NCBI RefSeq assembly: GCF_037975245.1
Contig: NC_092562.1
Span: 7,417,001 to 7,481,000 of the forward strand
Direction: 5' to 3'
Origin: Apostichopus japonicus
Lineage: Eukaryota; Echinodermata; Holothuroidea; Aspidochirotida; Stichopodidae
DNA length: 64,000 nucleotides
Shown here one piece after another: positions 25,066 to 36,610 of the stretch; positions within the stretch are counted from its first letter, which is position 1; each line of letters starts with the position of its first letter. A model generated the notes under the pieces. The model was not told the origin of the DNA. It worked only from the letters and a program-made list of their open reading frames with translations, and made no database searches. The position numbers and the translations under genes were made by a program.

Positions 25066-26518
25066 GCACGTATGGCAAGCCATTTTATTTTTTATTCAGT
25101 ATTTAATGATTTCAACAATTATTTAATGATATCAACAATTATTTCATGATATCATCAATTATTTCATGATATGTGAAATTGTTTTAATGATATGTACGTC
25201 ATATTTGATGATATCATTAATTGGTGCAGTGAAATTATTGATATCATTATTTTATTTGATGATATCATAATTCAACTTTCTGATATCAAGAATTGAATTT
25301 GTGATATCTTAAAATAGATGAACTATTATAGATATCAATGATTCAATTCAAGATATCATAAATTCAATTTCAGATATCTGTATTTAAATTAATGATATCA
25401 AAAAGTATGACGTACATATCACGAATTCGGCCATATTTAATGATATCATAAATTCCAATTATTGATATCATCAAATATGGCGTACATATCACGAATTCGG
25501 CCATATTTAATGATATCCTTAATTCGAATTTTTGATATCATAAATTCCAATTTATGATATCATCAAATATGACGTACATATCACGAATTCGGCCATATTT
25601 AATGATATCATCAATTACGCCCTCAGTTTGAGCGCCTGGGATTATGTGGCGGGAAGTACAGTGCAGTGCGGTTAGTGCATTATATTCTGTCTAGAACTGG
25701 TTGAGCTTCAATCCCCACCATATTAAGAGCAGTTTTATGTATTGAGCCTACCGTATAACTAATGTAATGTATACTGCACTGCACTGCACTAGACCGATAC
25801 CAACTACCACCAGCTTAGTTCCATAAGGCCTATGTACGGATGAGTTACTGAGACTACGCCGTATAACCAGACATATCGCAGCCATATTTAATGATATCAT
25901 TAAATATGGCCGAATTCTTGATATGTACGTCATAATTGTTGATATCATTAAATCAAATTAGTGATATGTACATATCATTAATTCGAATTAGTGATATCAG
26001 TAAATATGACGTCATATTTGATGATATCACTAATTCGAATTAATGATATGTACATATCACTAATTCGAATTAATGATATGTACATATCACTAATTCGAAT
26101 TAGCGATATCAGTAAATATGACGTCATATTTCATGATATCAGTAATTCGAATTAGTGATATGTACGTATCACTAATTCGAATTAGTGATATCAGTAAATA
26201 TGACGTCATATTTGTTGATATCATTAAATCGAATTAGTGATATGTACATATCACCAATTCGAATTAGTGATATGTACATATCACAAATACATTTAAAGAT
26301 ATCTTTAAATCATTTCTTGATATCACTAATTCATTTAATGATATCATTAAATGAATTATTGATATCAAGAAATGAACTGAATTAATGATATCATTAATTA
26401 ATTTAATGATATCAACAATTCGAATTCTTGATATCAACAATTGATTTAATGATATCATCAAATAATTAAAGATATCATTAAATATTGAATAAAAAGTAAA
26501 ACGGCTTGCCATACGCAC
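25066..26518. mobile_element. Foldback element built of GATATC-rich repeats
   Basis: Both ends carry CGTATGGCAAGCC followed by an AT stretch (TTTATTCARTATTTAATGAT) in inverted orientation. The arms, 25100-25610 and 25885-26480, are dense arrays of GATATC cores with AATTC or TAAAT spacers and CGTACATATCA blocks. The unique centre (25615-25880) contains a gtgcagtgc/gcactgcac pair. ORFs here only translate the repeat. No clear target duplication. Confidence 0.7.
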
Positions 26519-26688
26519 GCACAAGCGTATTTTTCTCCGTTTCGCGTAACTGTGCCGCCCACGATATTATTTCATGAATTATTCATGATCTTATTACAGA
26601 AATTTCTTCATTGGCAGAAAGTTTATTCCATCACCTACGTACGTTGTTCATAAGATTATGTTGAACGTATAAAAACCTAGGAAAAAAC

Positions 26689-26766
26689 ATGACCGCAACC
26701 TCGTGTTTCTGTTCAAATGAAGATACCTACGAGAATGTCAGTGCCTTGGCTGACTTGGAGTTGGAG
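26689..26766 (+). CDS. Candidate first coding exon, unknown gene
   Basis: An ATG opens 26 codons, MTATSCFCSNEDTYENVSAL and six more acidic residues, ending exactly at a GTAGGC donor in phase 0. The peptide is not transposon-like and is not recognised. A plausible next acceptor is TTCGCAG before 29227 with a GTGAGT donor near 29277, but that segment stops after VSADHFLRRLWM, so the continuation is unknown. Confidence 0.35.
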
Positions 26767-26977
26767 GTAGGCATGAGTGTACTTTTTACTTATTTACTTT
26801 ACTAACTATTAGTGTGACCCTTGTTCAGTTTAATAAAAACTATCACGGAAACCGCGGCCGTTTTGTACACGGTGCATAATCAGTTCCGCGAAATTGCACC
26901 TCCGCAATCTGAAGTACAGTCAATGCAGATGAATACTGCTCGGGCAATCTTTTCGACTATCGGATGGTAGGCTATTG

Positions 26978-28979
26978 CAGGGGCGGCGATTTGTTTCAAA
27001 TATTGGGGGGGACATTTGCTTGGGTGCAGGCGAATTACTGTCTAAGCGGAGCGCCACCATTGGTTGGCACGCAGCGTACAAGAAAATTTCTGGTTTTGAT
27101 AGCCCCCAGATCACCGGAAATGGCACTTCTCGGGCTTGAAAATGACCAACCAGATGTACACTTTTGCCTGAGAACCAAGCTTTTCCCAATAGTTTTTTTC
27201 ATTCATAACCTTTTTCAAGATAGTCACCAGTCACACATCATGCATCTCCTGTGGATCATTGCTTTTGTAGGTAATTCTACGTAATGCCCCACAATACCCG
27301 TCAGCCCCACTTTTCAAGGTTTTAAGCCCATTATTTGTTCAGAATTTGAATAATAAATTCACTTCAAAACATACCCATAATGTTGCACAAAATTTCATCT
27401 ATGGACAACCAATATAGAAAAACCCCCTTCAACCCCTAACAGACCGGTCAAAATTGCACGAGTAGAGGGAAGTATGATGAAGAATGTTGGTCAAGGAATT
27501 TTCGAAAATTCAGACACAGTTAATTTATTGGTGTACAAATATTAAAACCTCTTATGTCGGCTACTATAAAACTTCGATATCATAAAAAAATACCAAACAA
27601 ATATGGTCGAGGGGGGCGGTCTCCACCCTTCGCCCCCCCATGTTCCATTCAACTCGGCTGCGCCTCGTTGAATGGAACATTCCATCTTTCAACTCATGAA
27701 ATATTTGCACTATTGCACTCATAACCATTCATTATTTGTATACTATTAGATACTACCGTATATTCCCCCCCCCCCCCATGATCGCCGCCCATGTATATAT
27801 ATATATTTATATTTTAAATATGGTTGCTACAGCCCTATTTTCCTTTTTCATCGGCAAACCAAATTTCATTACGGATGCGGTTCGTCTAGCTATTCTTTTC
27901 GAAAAAAAAAAATAAAAACTACTCGGTCATATATAGCAGAGTTGTCAACAAGTCCCTAGCTGCAAGTCTCAAGTCAAGTCTCAAGTCTTTACCAGCAAGT
28001 CTCAAGTCAAGTCTCAAGTCACCTTGAAAATTTTGAGCGAGTCTCGAGTCAAGTCTCAAGTCCCTATGAGCAAGTCCCAAGTCAAGTCTCAAGTCTTTGA
28101 AGTTTGAATACAATGATGCAGGCTACGAATAATGTAACAGTGTTCCAGGAATTATGTGGTATAAATTAAACAGCCAAATAGCAAAACCGGTGCACACGCC
28201 ACGGAACAAATTACCTCAAATTTGCTAGCCACTGTTTTATTGAAAAAGGCCAACTTTCAGCCAAACAGCAGCCCTGGATGGAATATTCAACCAAGCCAAT
28301 GTTAGTTATGGCATGGAGCTATAAACTGTTTATAGCTCCATGGTTATGGTAACGCCTGTAGTCGTCGTTGGGCGCTCGTAATTCGAGCTTACACGAAACC
28401 ATAATTATTTATTATCGATATCAACTTATGAAGTTATTTAATGATTAGAAAATTGTGAAATACAAACAAGTCTCTAGTAGAAAAACCATGTCTTTTGAAG
28501 GCAAGTCTCAAGTCAAGTCCCAAGTCTCTGACAGCCAAGTCTCGAGTCGAGTCTCAAGTCCTAAAATTTGTGACTCGAGTCGAACTCGAGTCCGAGTCCC
28601 TGACTCGAGTCCCCAACTCTGATATATAGTAACAAATTGTGACACGGTTAGACAGGTGCCTTGCGAGGGATTTGCCAAGGGAGGGGCGAAGCTTGTAGGT
28701 AAACTATCTAAGCGTAGCGCCACCATAAGTTGGCGCGAAGCGCAAAAAGAAAATTTTGGCCGAAAATGTCTCCCAGGTCGCTGGAAATGGCACTTCCCAG
28801 GCCTTGGAAGTTGCATCTAAGCATTTTCTATTTTGAAATTACTAGCGATATCATAAAAAAATATGCTAAAAAAAAAACTATGCCACCAAATATTGGGGGG
28901 ATATTAGATACTATATCCCCCCCACCTAAAATATTGAGGGGGACATGTCCCCCCGTCCCCCCCATGATCGCCGCCCATG
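26978..28979. mobile_element. Full-length hAT-type element A, 2002 bp
   Basis: It begins CAGGGGCGGCGAT and ends ATCGCCGCCCATG, flanked by a perfect 8-bp duplication GGCTATTG (26970-26977 and 28980-28987). It shares its first 680 bases and its last 300 with the copy at 51063-52818. A second element is nested at 27937-28621. The shared module occurs twice (27035-27150 and 28700-28830). No transposase is visible. Confidence 0.85.
27937..28621. mobile_element. Nested hAT-type element of AAGTCTCAAGTC repeats
   Basis: The ends are CAGAGTTGTCAACAAGTC and, inverted, CAGAGTTGGGGACTCGAGTC, flanked by the perfect duplication ATATATAG (27929-27936 and 28622-28629). Both ends consist of degenerate AAGTCTCAAGTC or GACTCGAGTC repeats. 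It sits inside element A, so it arrived later. Confidence 0.88.
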
Positions 28980-29599
28980 GGCTATTGTACTCTCGTGTAT
29001 TGTATTGGGGAGGGGGAGGGGTGTTACCCGAGTGGAGATCAAATAATTTTACCTCAAACCATCAAATGTAGGCCTAACGGAAGATATAAATGAATAATAT
29101 CCGGGATGAAAGAAACTTCATCAGCGTGGCGATCGATGCCACTCAGCAAGACAGCCTAGCTAACTTGTTAAGTGTCCACATTTCAAACACTTATTTCCCG
29201 AAAAATCTCATTTCATTCGCAGGTTTCTGCCGACCATTTCCTGAGGAGGCTGTGGATGTAGCCTAGATGTCTATGGTGAGTAGTAGTAGTTTGCATAGCT
29301 TCAGGATTTCCAAAGTTTCCGTCAAATATATCCCGAAATCATCACACAAAATTCGGGTAATGTCATCGAAAATGGAAACAATTATCATGTGTTTCTAAGG
29401 CTCCCGGTGACCTATACTCAATGGAACAGTTCCTTATCCACATAACATGAGGAGGGGGGTATCGTGTAGGTAATCAAGACACCAAGACGTTCTTAAGATA
29501 ACTGCTCGTGTATTGCACCTGGGTATCGGTGATAACATATTAACAGATTAACATAATCAAACATAAGGATGGCGCTATGCTAGTACAATATGTGACAGG
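28980..29599. other. Gap between hAT element A and the THAP-like exon
   Basis: It contains G-runs and the small acceptor-donor pair at about 29227-29277 discussed with the exon at 26689. No gene is clear. Confidence 0.35.
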
Positions 29600-29737
29600 G
29601 GGGGGGAATTTGTACCCGTATGGGGAGGGGAAGGGGACGGTGTCAGTCTGAGCCAAATGAAGGCTCTTTAAAATTCCATCAGGGTAGCGTCTGTCGTTAC
29701 TGCACCCTCCTACACAACAGTGGTCGTGTTTACCCAT
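29600..29737 (-). CDS. Candidate THAP-like first exon or fragment
   Basis: From the ATG at 29737 the minus strand reads MGKHDHCCVGGCSNDRRYPD, resembling the start of a family of invertebrate proteins with an N-terminal CxxC-type (THAP-like) zinc finger. The similarity fades after GILKSLH into a G/C-rich repeat. No clear donor and no downstream zinc ligands were found, so this is probably a fragment. Confidence 0.4.
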
Positions 29738-29859
29738 CGTTTACCTGGAAATTGAAGGGAAATATGATGTTGGTCTATATATTTACAAAACTGAACGAAT
29801 GTTCCCTACTACTGTTGCATGATAACTCTGTGGTTTGACTCGGCAGCGCGTGGGGCCCG

Positions 29860-32100
29860 ATATTATCGGGCCCTGCACTATGAAGCCAGACTTCCTCATC
29901 TACTGTAAATAGAAGTACTAAAACAAACAAATATTATTTTTGACATTCAGCCCATGGGCCTTTCTGCCTTTTACTTGTTCAAAAAATTCTTACACCCTTA
30001 CGTCAAAATGACGACCCAGAAAGGCCCGTGTTGAAAACGTTTGAAATGGGGGTGTAGGCGGTTTTACACTATCTAACGCAACGTAGTGGCCAAGAACCTG
30101 AAGTATTTTTAAGGGAGGGCCTGAAGAACATGAACTTATAGCATGCTCCTCATGGTGAAACATAATTGCACCTATTAGGTGAATTGAGTGTAATTCCGCG
30201 TGTTGCGAAATTAAGTGCCAATGTTTCAAAAGTGCTTTTTTCAAATGCGTGGTTTTGATATGGGGTGTATAGGTACAGTAAGCTTGAACACCAGTGGTGG
30301 TTCCTTTTGTTTAGGATTGGTAGTGAGGTAATGACTACAGTTTTCAAATTTTATGCCTTTAGTGGCTGTGGCAATTTCCTCTTTCTTATAGTTACGGAGT
30401 AACAGTTTCTCTGTGAACGCATTCTTTTTTTGTAAGAAATCAGTCTTGTTGTTACAGAGACGTGCGTATCGTAATATTTCCCCTTTAATGAAGCCTTTAA
30501 AAGTGGCAAGTGGGTGTGCAGAGTTTCTGTCGAGGTATTGGAAGGTTTCCGTCGGCGTTGGTTTGGTGTGGACTTTAGTGTCTAATAACCCATTGGTTTT
30601 GAACCTTGTACCTTTGAAGATTTTCAAATCTAGGTATGTTACCTCGGTGTTTGATATTTCTACCGTAAACTTTAAGAAGCGGTGAATTTCATTCAACCTT
30701 TTTACTAGGTGTTCAAGTTCCTGATGTGTACCATCGTAGAGCAATAGAATGTCATCTCTATATCGGAGCCATTTTAAGATTTTATTATCTGTCGGTAAAA
30801 TCTGGTTTTCAAGTCTATGCATGACGATATCGCAGATTTCCGGAGAGGCTTGGCTACCCATGGCGCAACCGATCTTTTGTAGATAGAATTGGTTATTGAA
30901 CTCGAAACAGTTTCTTGTTAAGATGAGTTCAATTAGTTTGCGCATGGATATGGAAGATATTTTATTTATTCCATATTTGCTTTTTTCCGTCTTTTCATAG
31001 ACTTCTTGACATATATCTAATGCCTCCTCTTGGGGAGTATTGGTATACATGGCGACGACATCGAGTGTAGCAAGTACTACCGTTTTTGGTAATGGGGTGG
31101 CTTCCAAAATTTGCAGAATGTGATTTGTGTCTTTCACATAAGTGCTTTGTTTTATTACAATAGGAAGCAAGAAATAGTCCACAAATTCCGATATTTTTTT
31201 GGTCGGTGATCCGTTTCCACTTATTATCGGTCTACCGGCAAATTTTGAGTTAGCCGGGGGTGCTTTATGAATTTTTGGTAGCACATATATGACCGGTGTG
31301 CGGATCTTGTGGCTATATGGTGACAAGTACTCGAAGGTGCTTTTATCGATCTCTTTTGCAGAGAACATGTCAATTAGTGTTTCCTGGACTAAACTTTTAG
31401 TTTGAAACGTCATATCACTTTTTAACTTTTCGTAGTGGTGACTAGCTAATTGCCTTTCAATTTCGGCTTGATAGTCTGAGTGATTCATTATAGCAATGCC
31501 TCTACCTTTATCGAAGGGTTTGACAATAATAGAGCGGTCGTTTTTAATTGCATTTAGTGCAAAACGCTCCGCTTTATGCGTGTTGCTATTGGCGTTTCGG
31601 ATAGTAACACTTGCCATTTCGGTTTGTGTTGCTTCCAAGTAGTCCTCTAGGTTTTTACTAAAAGTCATGTTAGGTGACCATGTAGAGGGTAGACGGAATT
31701 TTGTAATCCCTTTTGGCATTCTATTCTGCATGATGAAGCGGATTCTCATTTTTCTTTTTAGGTCTTTTAATGACTTGAGAAGATCACTTCGTTTAGGTTT
31801 TACTGGAGTTGCTATGAACTTCAGACCTTTTCCCAGCGCAATAAACTCTATATTGGACATGTTTCTGTCTGATAGGTTCTTTACGAACTTTTTGAGTGTT
31901 TCTGCTTCTTTTCGAAGATTTTGGGCTTTGGAGTGACTACGTATAGTCTGTAGCTCCCTGTTGGTGGTGCGGAATTTTTCGGAGCTTTTATTAGCTTTCA
32001 CTGATCGGACATATTTGCGTCTTTTAGGTGACGATGAGAGAGGTTGAGAGAGAGAAAGTACATTTTGCATGTTGGAGGAGAGGAAAGTAGCTCTTTCTGG
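29860..32100 (-). mobile_element. Penelope-like retroelement
   Basis: The element contains the 609-codon RT ORF plus about 380 bases of 3' sequence. Near the 3' limit there is a palindrome GGGCCCGATATTATCGGGCC (29856-29876). Exact ends and target duplication are unresolved. The rearranged fragment at 1-171 comes from the same family. The 5' flank (32100-32440) is unassigned. Confidence 0.75.
30241..32070 (-). CDS. Penelope-like reverse transcriptase, 609 aa
   Basis: This is the longest ORF in the window. Family hallmarks appear in order: VKPFDKGRGIAI (about 183-194), YVLPKIHK (262-269), GRPIISG (279-285), LDVVAMYTNTP with the first catalytic Asp at 337, GCAMGSQASPEICD (401-414), the catalytic box YRDD with Asp 439 and 440, and a thumb-region HPLATFKGFIKGEILRYARL (about 519-538). 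The LPKIHK and box motifs are typical of Penelope-like RTs, which relate to telomerase RT. The RT core is intact. It ends at KPRI, but a shifted frame continues with HLKKALLKHWHLI, usual after the thumb in this family, so the C-terminus is frameshifted near 30255. No GIY-YIG endonuclease was seen downstream. The ORF runs against the neighbouring plus-strand MULE remnant and is independent of it. Confidence 0.93.
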   Translation of the reverse strand: MQNVLSLSQPLSSSPKRRKYVRSVKANKSSEKFRTTNRELQTIRSHSKAQNLRKEAETLKKFVKNLSDRNMSNIEFIALGKGLKFIATPVKPKRSDLLKSLKDLKRKMRIRFIMQNRMPKGITKFRLPSTWSPNMTFSKNLEDYLEATQTEMASVTIRNANSNTHKAERFALNAIKNDRSIIVKPFDKGRGIAIMNHSDYQAEIERQLASHHYEKLKSDMTFQTKSLVQETLIDMFSAKEIDKSTFEYLSPYSHKIRTPVIYVLPKIHKAPPANSKFAGRPIISGNGSPTKKISEFVDYFLLPIVIKQSTYVKDTNHILQILEATPLPKTVVLATLDVVAMYTNTPQEEALDICQEVYEKTEKSKYGINKISSISMRKLIELILTRNCFEFNNQFYLQKIGCAMGSQASPEICDIVMHRLENQILPTDNKILKWLRYRDDILLLYDGTHQELEHLVKRLNEIHRFLKFTVEISNTEVTYLDLKIFKGTRFKTNGLLDTKVHTKPTPTETFQYLDRNSAHPLATFKGFIKGEILRYARLCNNKTDFLQKKNAFTEKLLLRNYKKEEIATATKGIKFENCSHYLTTNPKQKEPPLVFKLTVPIHPISKPRI

Positions 32101-32580
32101 AAAATTTGTTGGCCCTAAAAAGGGCCGTTTTTCTCGAGCACACTCCTACTTCTACCTTTTATAAGGTTGCTTTCGGTTCTTGGCCTTTGGTCGGCGTGAC
32201 ACTCTGGTCTCCTCTCTTTTCGCTGACTTCTGGAGGATGGTCTTCAAAAGCCTGTGTGCCTCCGGAGATTCCAGTGTTGACTCTAAGTCCGTCTCTGCTC
32301 TAGATCTCTTTTCAAGAAACCTGTCCCGTTGTCAATATTGGGGTGCATGTCAGGTTTCTGTCCCACCCCCCCCCCACTTCCCTTCCCTAAACAAAACCCG
32401 CCGATGCCTCACCAGACCGTGGAGGCTTGGAACTTTTTAAATCCCCGGGCTGCCCGCGGACAGGGGAGGGTCTAGGCGAGTGACAAACTACCGTGTATCG
32501 TATAGGTGTTTGAACTATTCCCAGGAATGAAACGTTATTCTCCCCGCCCATGACCGCTGGCCCTAACAAGTACATTCCAG
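32101..32580. other. Flank 5' of the Penelope-like ORF
   Basis: GC-richer than its surroundings, with a CCCC run near 32366. It may include the 5' UTR of the element. No ORF with recognisable content. Confidence 0.35.
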
Positions 32581-32734
32581 CAAGGGCGCAACCACTGGCT
32601 GAAAGTTGGGGGGGGGTCCAAGGCAGTCATGAGAAACGTTTTGTGTGTGAAAAAACATTATGTATGGAGGACTTCCCAAAAGTTGGGGGGTCACGACCCC
32701 CCGACCCCCCCCCCCCCCAGTGGCTGCGCCCTTG
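32581..32734. mobile_element. Small hAT-type MITE, 154 bp
   Basis: The ends are CAAGGGCGCAACCACTGGC and, inverted, CAAGGGCGCAGCCACTGG, with a perfect 8-bp duplication CATTCCAG (32573-32580 and 32735-32742). The centre is a G-run/C-run palindrome (GGGGTCACGACCCC). Confidence 0.9.
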
Positions 32735-32742
32735 CATTCCAG

Positions 32743-33710
32743 CAAAATCCTTATCGCGGTATTTGACTTCATCAGCTTCTCATGACCATTGGCGTTCCAC
32801 AGCATGAACTTACTACACCTACACTATACATGCGCTGCCCAGTATAGCACAGTATATTCAACAGACTAGGCTAGGCAGCTTAGCTCGTTATATGGTCCTA
32901 CTCGAGTTTGCTTGTGTGCCTTGGAATCTTATTCTTAATAATATTTACCGGTTTATGTCGTTTAAATTTCAATCAAGATCTACAACGATCAGATTAATAT
33001 TTCGAAGTAAATTTCTCCAACGGAAGTTCCCTGTAAGTATAATCCGTAGCCTTATGTTTTTCATGCATGTTAGTGACGGTCACGGTGCAGATGAGTTCGC
33101 GTGGTCAACGATGTGCACCGTGAGCAAGATGGCGATGGTTACCGTGAACTTGTTTATTGTTACTCTTTGTCTTTCCATTTCCTAGTCCGATTAGCTGCGA
33201 CCCATGGAACATGTATTATTATTATTATTAATAAAGGTAGTCTGTATAGGCATAGGCCCCAAATTCTAGTGTGCAATAATTCGTTAATTTCTAGAAGTAT
33301 ACAAAAAGTACTTTCCTGTTCAAAGACATATAAGGCTGTAGTCTATGCTGCATCCATACCTGATTAAAAAACACTTTTGTTACAGCTTGCAGCCAGGCTG
33401 TTGGCAAGTATCCAAAGAGGTTATGAAATGGAAAATTTTTATGTCTTGGAATGGTTTATCTACATTACTACAACACCACCCATGCACAACTTTCCGTGGA
33501 TGCGGCTTCAAACGCCAGAAATTCGCTGTCAAAGTATTCCCTAGAGACCTCTCGAGCTGCCACTCGTAAAAAAAATCAAAGCTGCCCACCGCAGTTCATC
33601 TGACGTCATCAAAGGAACCATTTCAGCCAGAGCCGACTCCCCGCTGTTTACCGATACGTTGGTATACAGTTTACTACATGTAACCACAACACTCTTCTAA
33701 TCAATTAAAA
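32743..33710. other. Non-coding stretch with a partial MITE
   Basis: About 33228-33315 is a partial copy of the 250-bp repeat also at 44036 and 46012. A CRE-like TGACGTCA lies at 33601-33608, about 100 bases before the ATG at 33711. Nothing else recognised. Confidence 0.4.
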
Positions 33711-33967
33711 ATGTCTTCTCCCGAATCTTCCGATTCCGAGGAAATAGGACTTCACCTCTCAGGACATTCGTAAGCTTATTATTATTATTTATAAGAAAAA
33801 TATTTTCTTAGGAAGAAGAGGAGGAAATAGTTTTCGAGGGTGATGAAGATATCGGTGTTTTTCCCTATCAATTTAGCCCCTTGCAGAAGAATTGTAAAAC
33901 GATCCCTTTGGCCGAGACGCGTCGCTGCCGATCGAAGTCCCCGAGCAAAACGGTTGGACTACCCTGA
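33711..33967 (+). pseudogene. Candidate acidic protein start, frame broken
   Basis: The first segment (33711-33769) reads MSSPESSDSEEIGLHLSGH and ends at GTAAGC. After TTTCTTAG, a second segment from 33812 reads EEEEEIVFEGDEDIGVFPYQ and on through FSPLQ to a stop. This resembles the acidic N-terminus of invertebrate proteins with a P2X7-type cytoplasmic domain, which begin with a Ser/Asp/Glu tract and a PYxFEP motif (recalled). The 42-base intron would be very short and the phases disagree by one base, so either a nucleotide was lost or the model is wrong. Confidence 0.3.
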
Positions 33968-34426
33968 ATCGAAACTGGTCGGTTGAGCATAAACAATACC
34001 ACCGTTATTAAGACCATCATATGATTTAAATTATCTCGAATGTCGATGATCCTGCTACTTAACTTCGTAGCGAAGCTTCTAGAAATTTGTTACTTACAGT
34101 GCAAGGAAAATGTGACATTCTGCACAGTGCAAGTGCAACCCTTTAGTACTAGTAGTGGTAACATGGGGTCTAGACCTAACTAATAGACGTTGTACAACAG
34201 GCTAACCCGTGTAATTGCATCATCCAACTGTTACGTAAAATCACAACACAACGCCAGTTTTACCACAAAAGAAAACTTGCAGATCTAGTATTTATTGTTC
34301 TAAAACCAACTGGCTTTAAGTTTTGTGCAAAATATTAGGTAACCAAAACAAAAATCGTCATTTGCTGCATCAAGGAGGCCTATATAGCTATGGTCAAGTA
34401 ATTTGGCAACAGTATAGGCCTACAGG
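33968..34426. other. Gap before the foldback element
   Basis: AT-rich sequence; nothing recognised other than the duplication CCTACAGG at its right end, which belongs to the element that follows. Confidence 0.4.
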
Positions 34427-35394
34427 GCTTTCTAGTCACTTCGCCCAACAACCATTTCGCCCAACTACCATTTCGCCCAACCAGCCTGGTCATTTCGCCC
34501 AACCAGCCTGGTCATTTCGCCCAACCAGCATGGTCATTTCGCCCAACCATCATAGTCATTTCGCCCAACCAGCATGGTCATTTCGCCCAACCAGCATGGT
34601 CATTTCGCCCAACCTAATTTTTAGTAATATTCAGTCAGAATAATATTACTTTTGCTATTCCACTAGTTCAATTTGATTTATTTTCAGTTAGGTTACTTCG
34701 TAATAGGTAAATAAAAAAGTGAGGTCCGCTCGATATCGATCGGAGTGTGAGCAGTTATTTCGGGTATAATGGGAGGATTACACTACTTTAGGCGTTTACG
34801 CATACAATGGAAGTTATATTATTATACAAACACAGGGGAATCGGTCTTCATAAAAACCTATCAAACCTAACCCCTAACTTGAACACTGATCCATCCTACT
34901 GACTAACAATTACCGAACGTTTCCTTATTACATTGAAAAAAAATAATAAAATATATAAACCCGTCCGTAATATTGAAGTACTATATTTAATCAAGGTAAC
35001 CACTTTATCAATGTAACCACATATGTAATCACATATGTAATCAATTAAACCACGACTTCAAGTTTCCTTAATACTCGGTTCGTATCCCGTAACGTTAACA
35101 ATTCCCGAACGTTTACTATCAAACCTAACCTCTAAAACACTGATCCATCCTCAAGTTTTCTTAATATTCGGTTCGTATCCTGTAACGTTAACAATTCCCG
35201 AACGTTTTCTTTTGAAGTATCATATTTAATCAAGGTTGGGCGAAATGACCAGGCTGGTTGGGCGAAATGACCAGGTTGGTTGGGCGAAATGACCAGGCTG
35301 TTGGGCGAAATGACCAGGCTGGTTGGGCGAAATGGTAGGGTTGGGCGAAATGGCAGTTGGGTGAAATGGTTGTTGGGCGAAGTGTCCTGCTTCC
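34427..35394. mobile_element. Foldback element of TTCGCCCAACC repeats, copy 1
   Basis: 968 bp flanked by a perfect 8-bp duplication CCTACAGG (34419-34426 and 35395-35402). The left arm (34435-34612) is a tandem array of 22-bp units with CATTTCGCCCAACCAGC, and the right arm (35234-35390) is the inverted array. The middle is AT-rich with direct subrepeats (gttcgtatcccgtaacgtta, aattcccgaacgtt). Eight-bp duplications and tandem-repeat arms are the hallmarks of sea-urchin TU elements. The repetitive peptides in its ORFs are not genes. Confidence 0.88.
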
Positions 35395-35402
35395 CCTACA
35401 GG

Positions 35403-36610
35403 CACTCGTAACGCTGTGTATGTGTAGTGTTTTGAACGAGTCGTGTACAAATTCTTCGATTTCTGTCATTTTTTGGAAAAGCTTGCAGTAGAAATCCGTC
35501 TTTACTTGTGGTGGAGCAACCTGATACCACATATCGGCTCGGCATATTTAACAGTTACGAGATAAATTTATGTAAAAACAAAACTCCAAACACCACTGAT
35601 TCTCAATTACTACGGAGCACTGCAACAGTGTAATGTTGTGTGTTCTCAGACGTAAGCGTCTCGGAAGTGAGCTGAGTTACTCGACTGACGTCACGCCGCA
35701 TTATCGTAAAAACAACAATTTTTAGAAAGGTTTTATTACCCTCTAATTTTTTATCGTTTATTCCTTGAGGATGGAAGCTTTGTTTGACACAAATTGGGTA
35801 TCATTGGAAAGCTACGAGTGTACAGAATACGATGATAAAGAAAAAAATTTCCATTTCATAACCTCTTTAATAGGTACTATAAATAGTGTTACTAAGTTGT
35901 TATTTTAGTTAACGTCATATTCGTCAGTGGTGAACATGATGATTTACATTTCACAGATTAAGCCAATTATGCAACCTTAAAACAGCTACAGTAAAACTTA
36001 ACTGGTTTAATTTTGGTTCAAAATTGCCTCTTTACTTAGTACTATAATTACTACAAAAACATGTAATCCCATCTGGATGTCAGGGAGTCCCATTTGGGTG
36101 TTCAACAGCTAGGTCCAGGTCAGATAGGTGCCATATTACATATACACCATATTGAGCTTGTAAGTTGTATTGGACACATACCTTTACCGGCAAAGTGACT
36201 AATCATAAGTAGGAATTCCTGCTTGATTATTTTGTGGAAGTGATAATTAATGCATGTTCTTTTTGGCATTTTAATTTGAGAACATGATAATGGTAACTTA
36301 TAATTGATGCCAATCGTATATTTACGTAAGGTATAATAAAAGAATGCAGGCATTTATCACTCGATCTGAATCATACCCAGCCACTTTCTGAGCTTACTAT
36401 TTAGCCTAGCTATAGAAATCTAGACAACTTGAAAGACATGCATTGGTTCAAAGTTTTGCACAATAATTAAGTTAACTTTTCAAATTTATAAACTACATCG
36501 GTGGGTATATTCAGTGGAAATAGAGTCATGGAAAGGAGTGACAGATGTAAATAGGTTGCAAGTACTTTTCATAAAATATAACCTTAAAATGGTTCTTCCT
36601 TCTGTTTTAG
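35403..36610. other. Stretch before the MULE-like remnant
   Basis: AT-rich; no exon or repeat could be assigned. Confidence 0.4.

Noticed and set aside
26185-26524. Ile/Ser/Asn-rich ORFs on both strands
   Set aside because: They are translations of the GATATC repeat arms.
26964-27284. ORF with LSGAPPLVG motif, also at 421-879 and 51057-51389
   Set aside because: It recurs only within hAT-type repeats and in several frames; better explained as the shared repeat module than as a conserved gene, although origin from a transposase exon was considered.
29100-29130. Hammerhead-like CTGATGA core on the minus strand near the Penelope-like element
   Set aside because: Penelope elements can carry hammerhead ribozymes, but the GAAA core and pairing stems are absent here.
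34323-35532. HFAQPAWSFRPT repeat peptides
   Set aside because: Translations of the 22-bp TTCGCCCAACC arms of a foldback element; same at 48416-48664.
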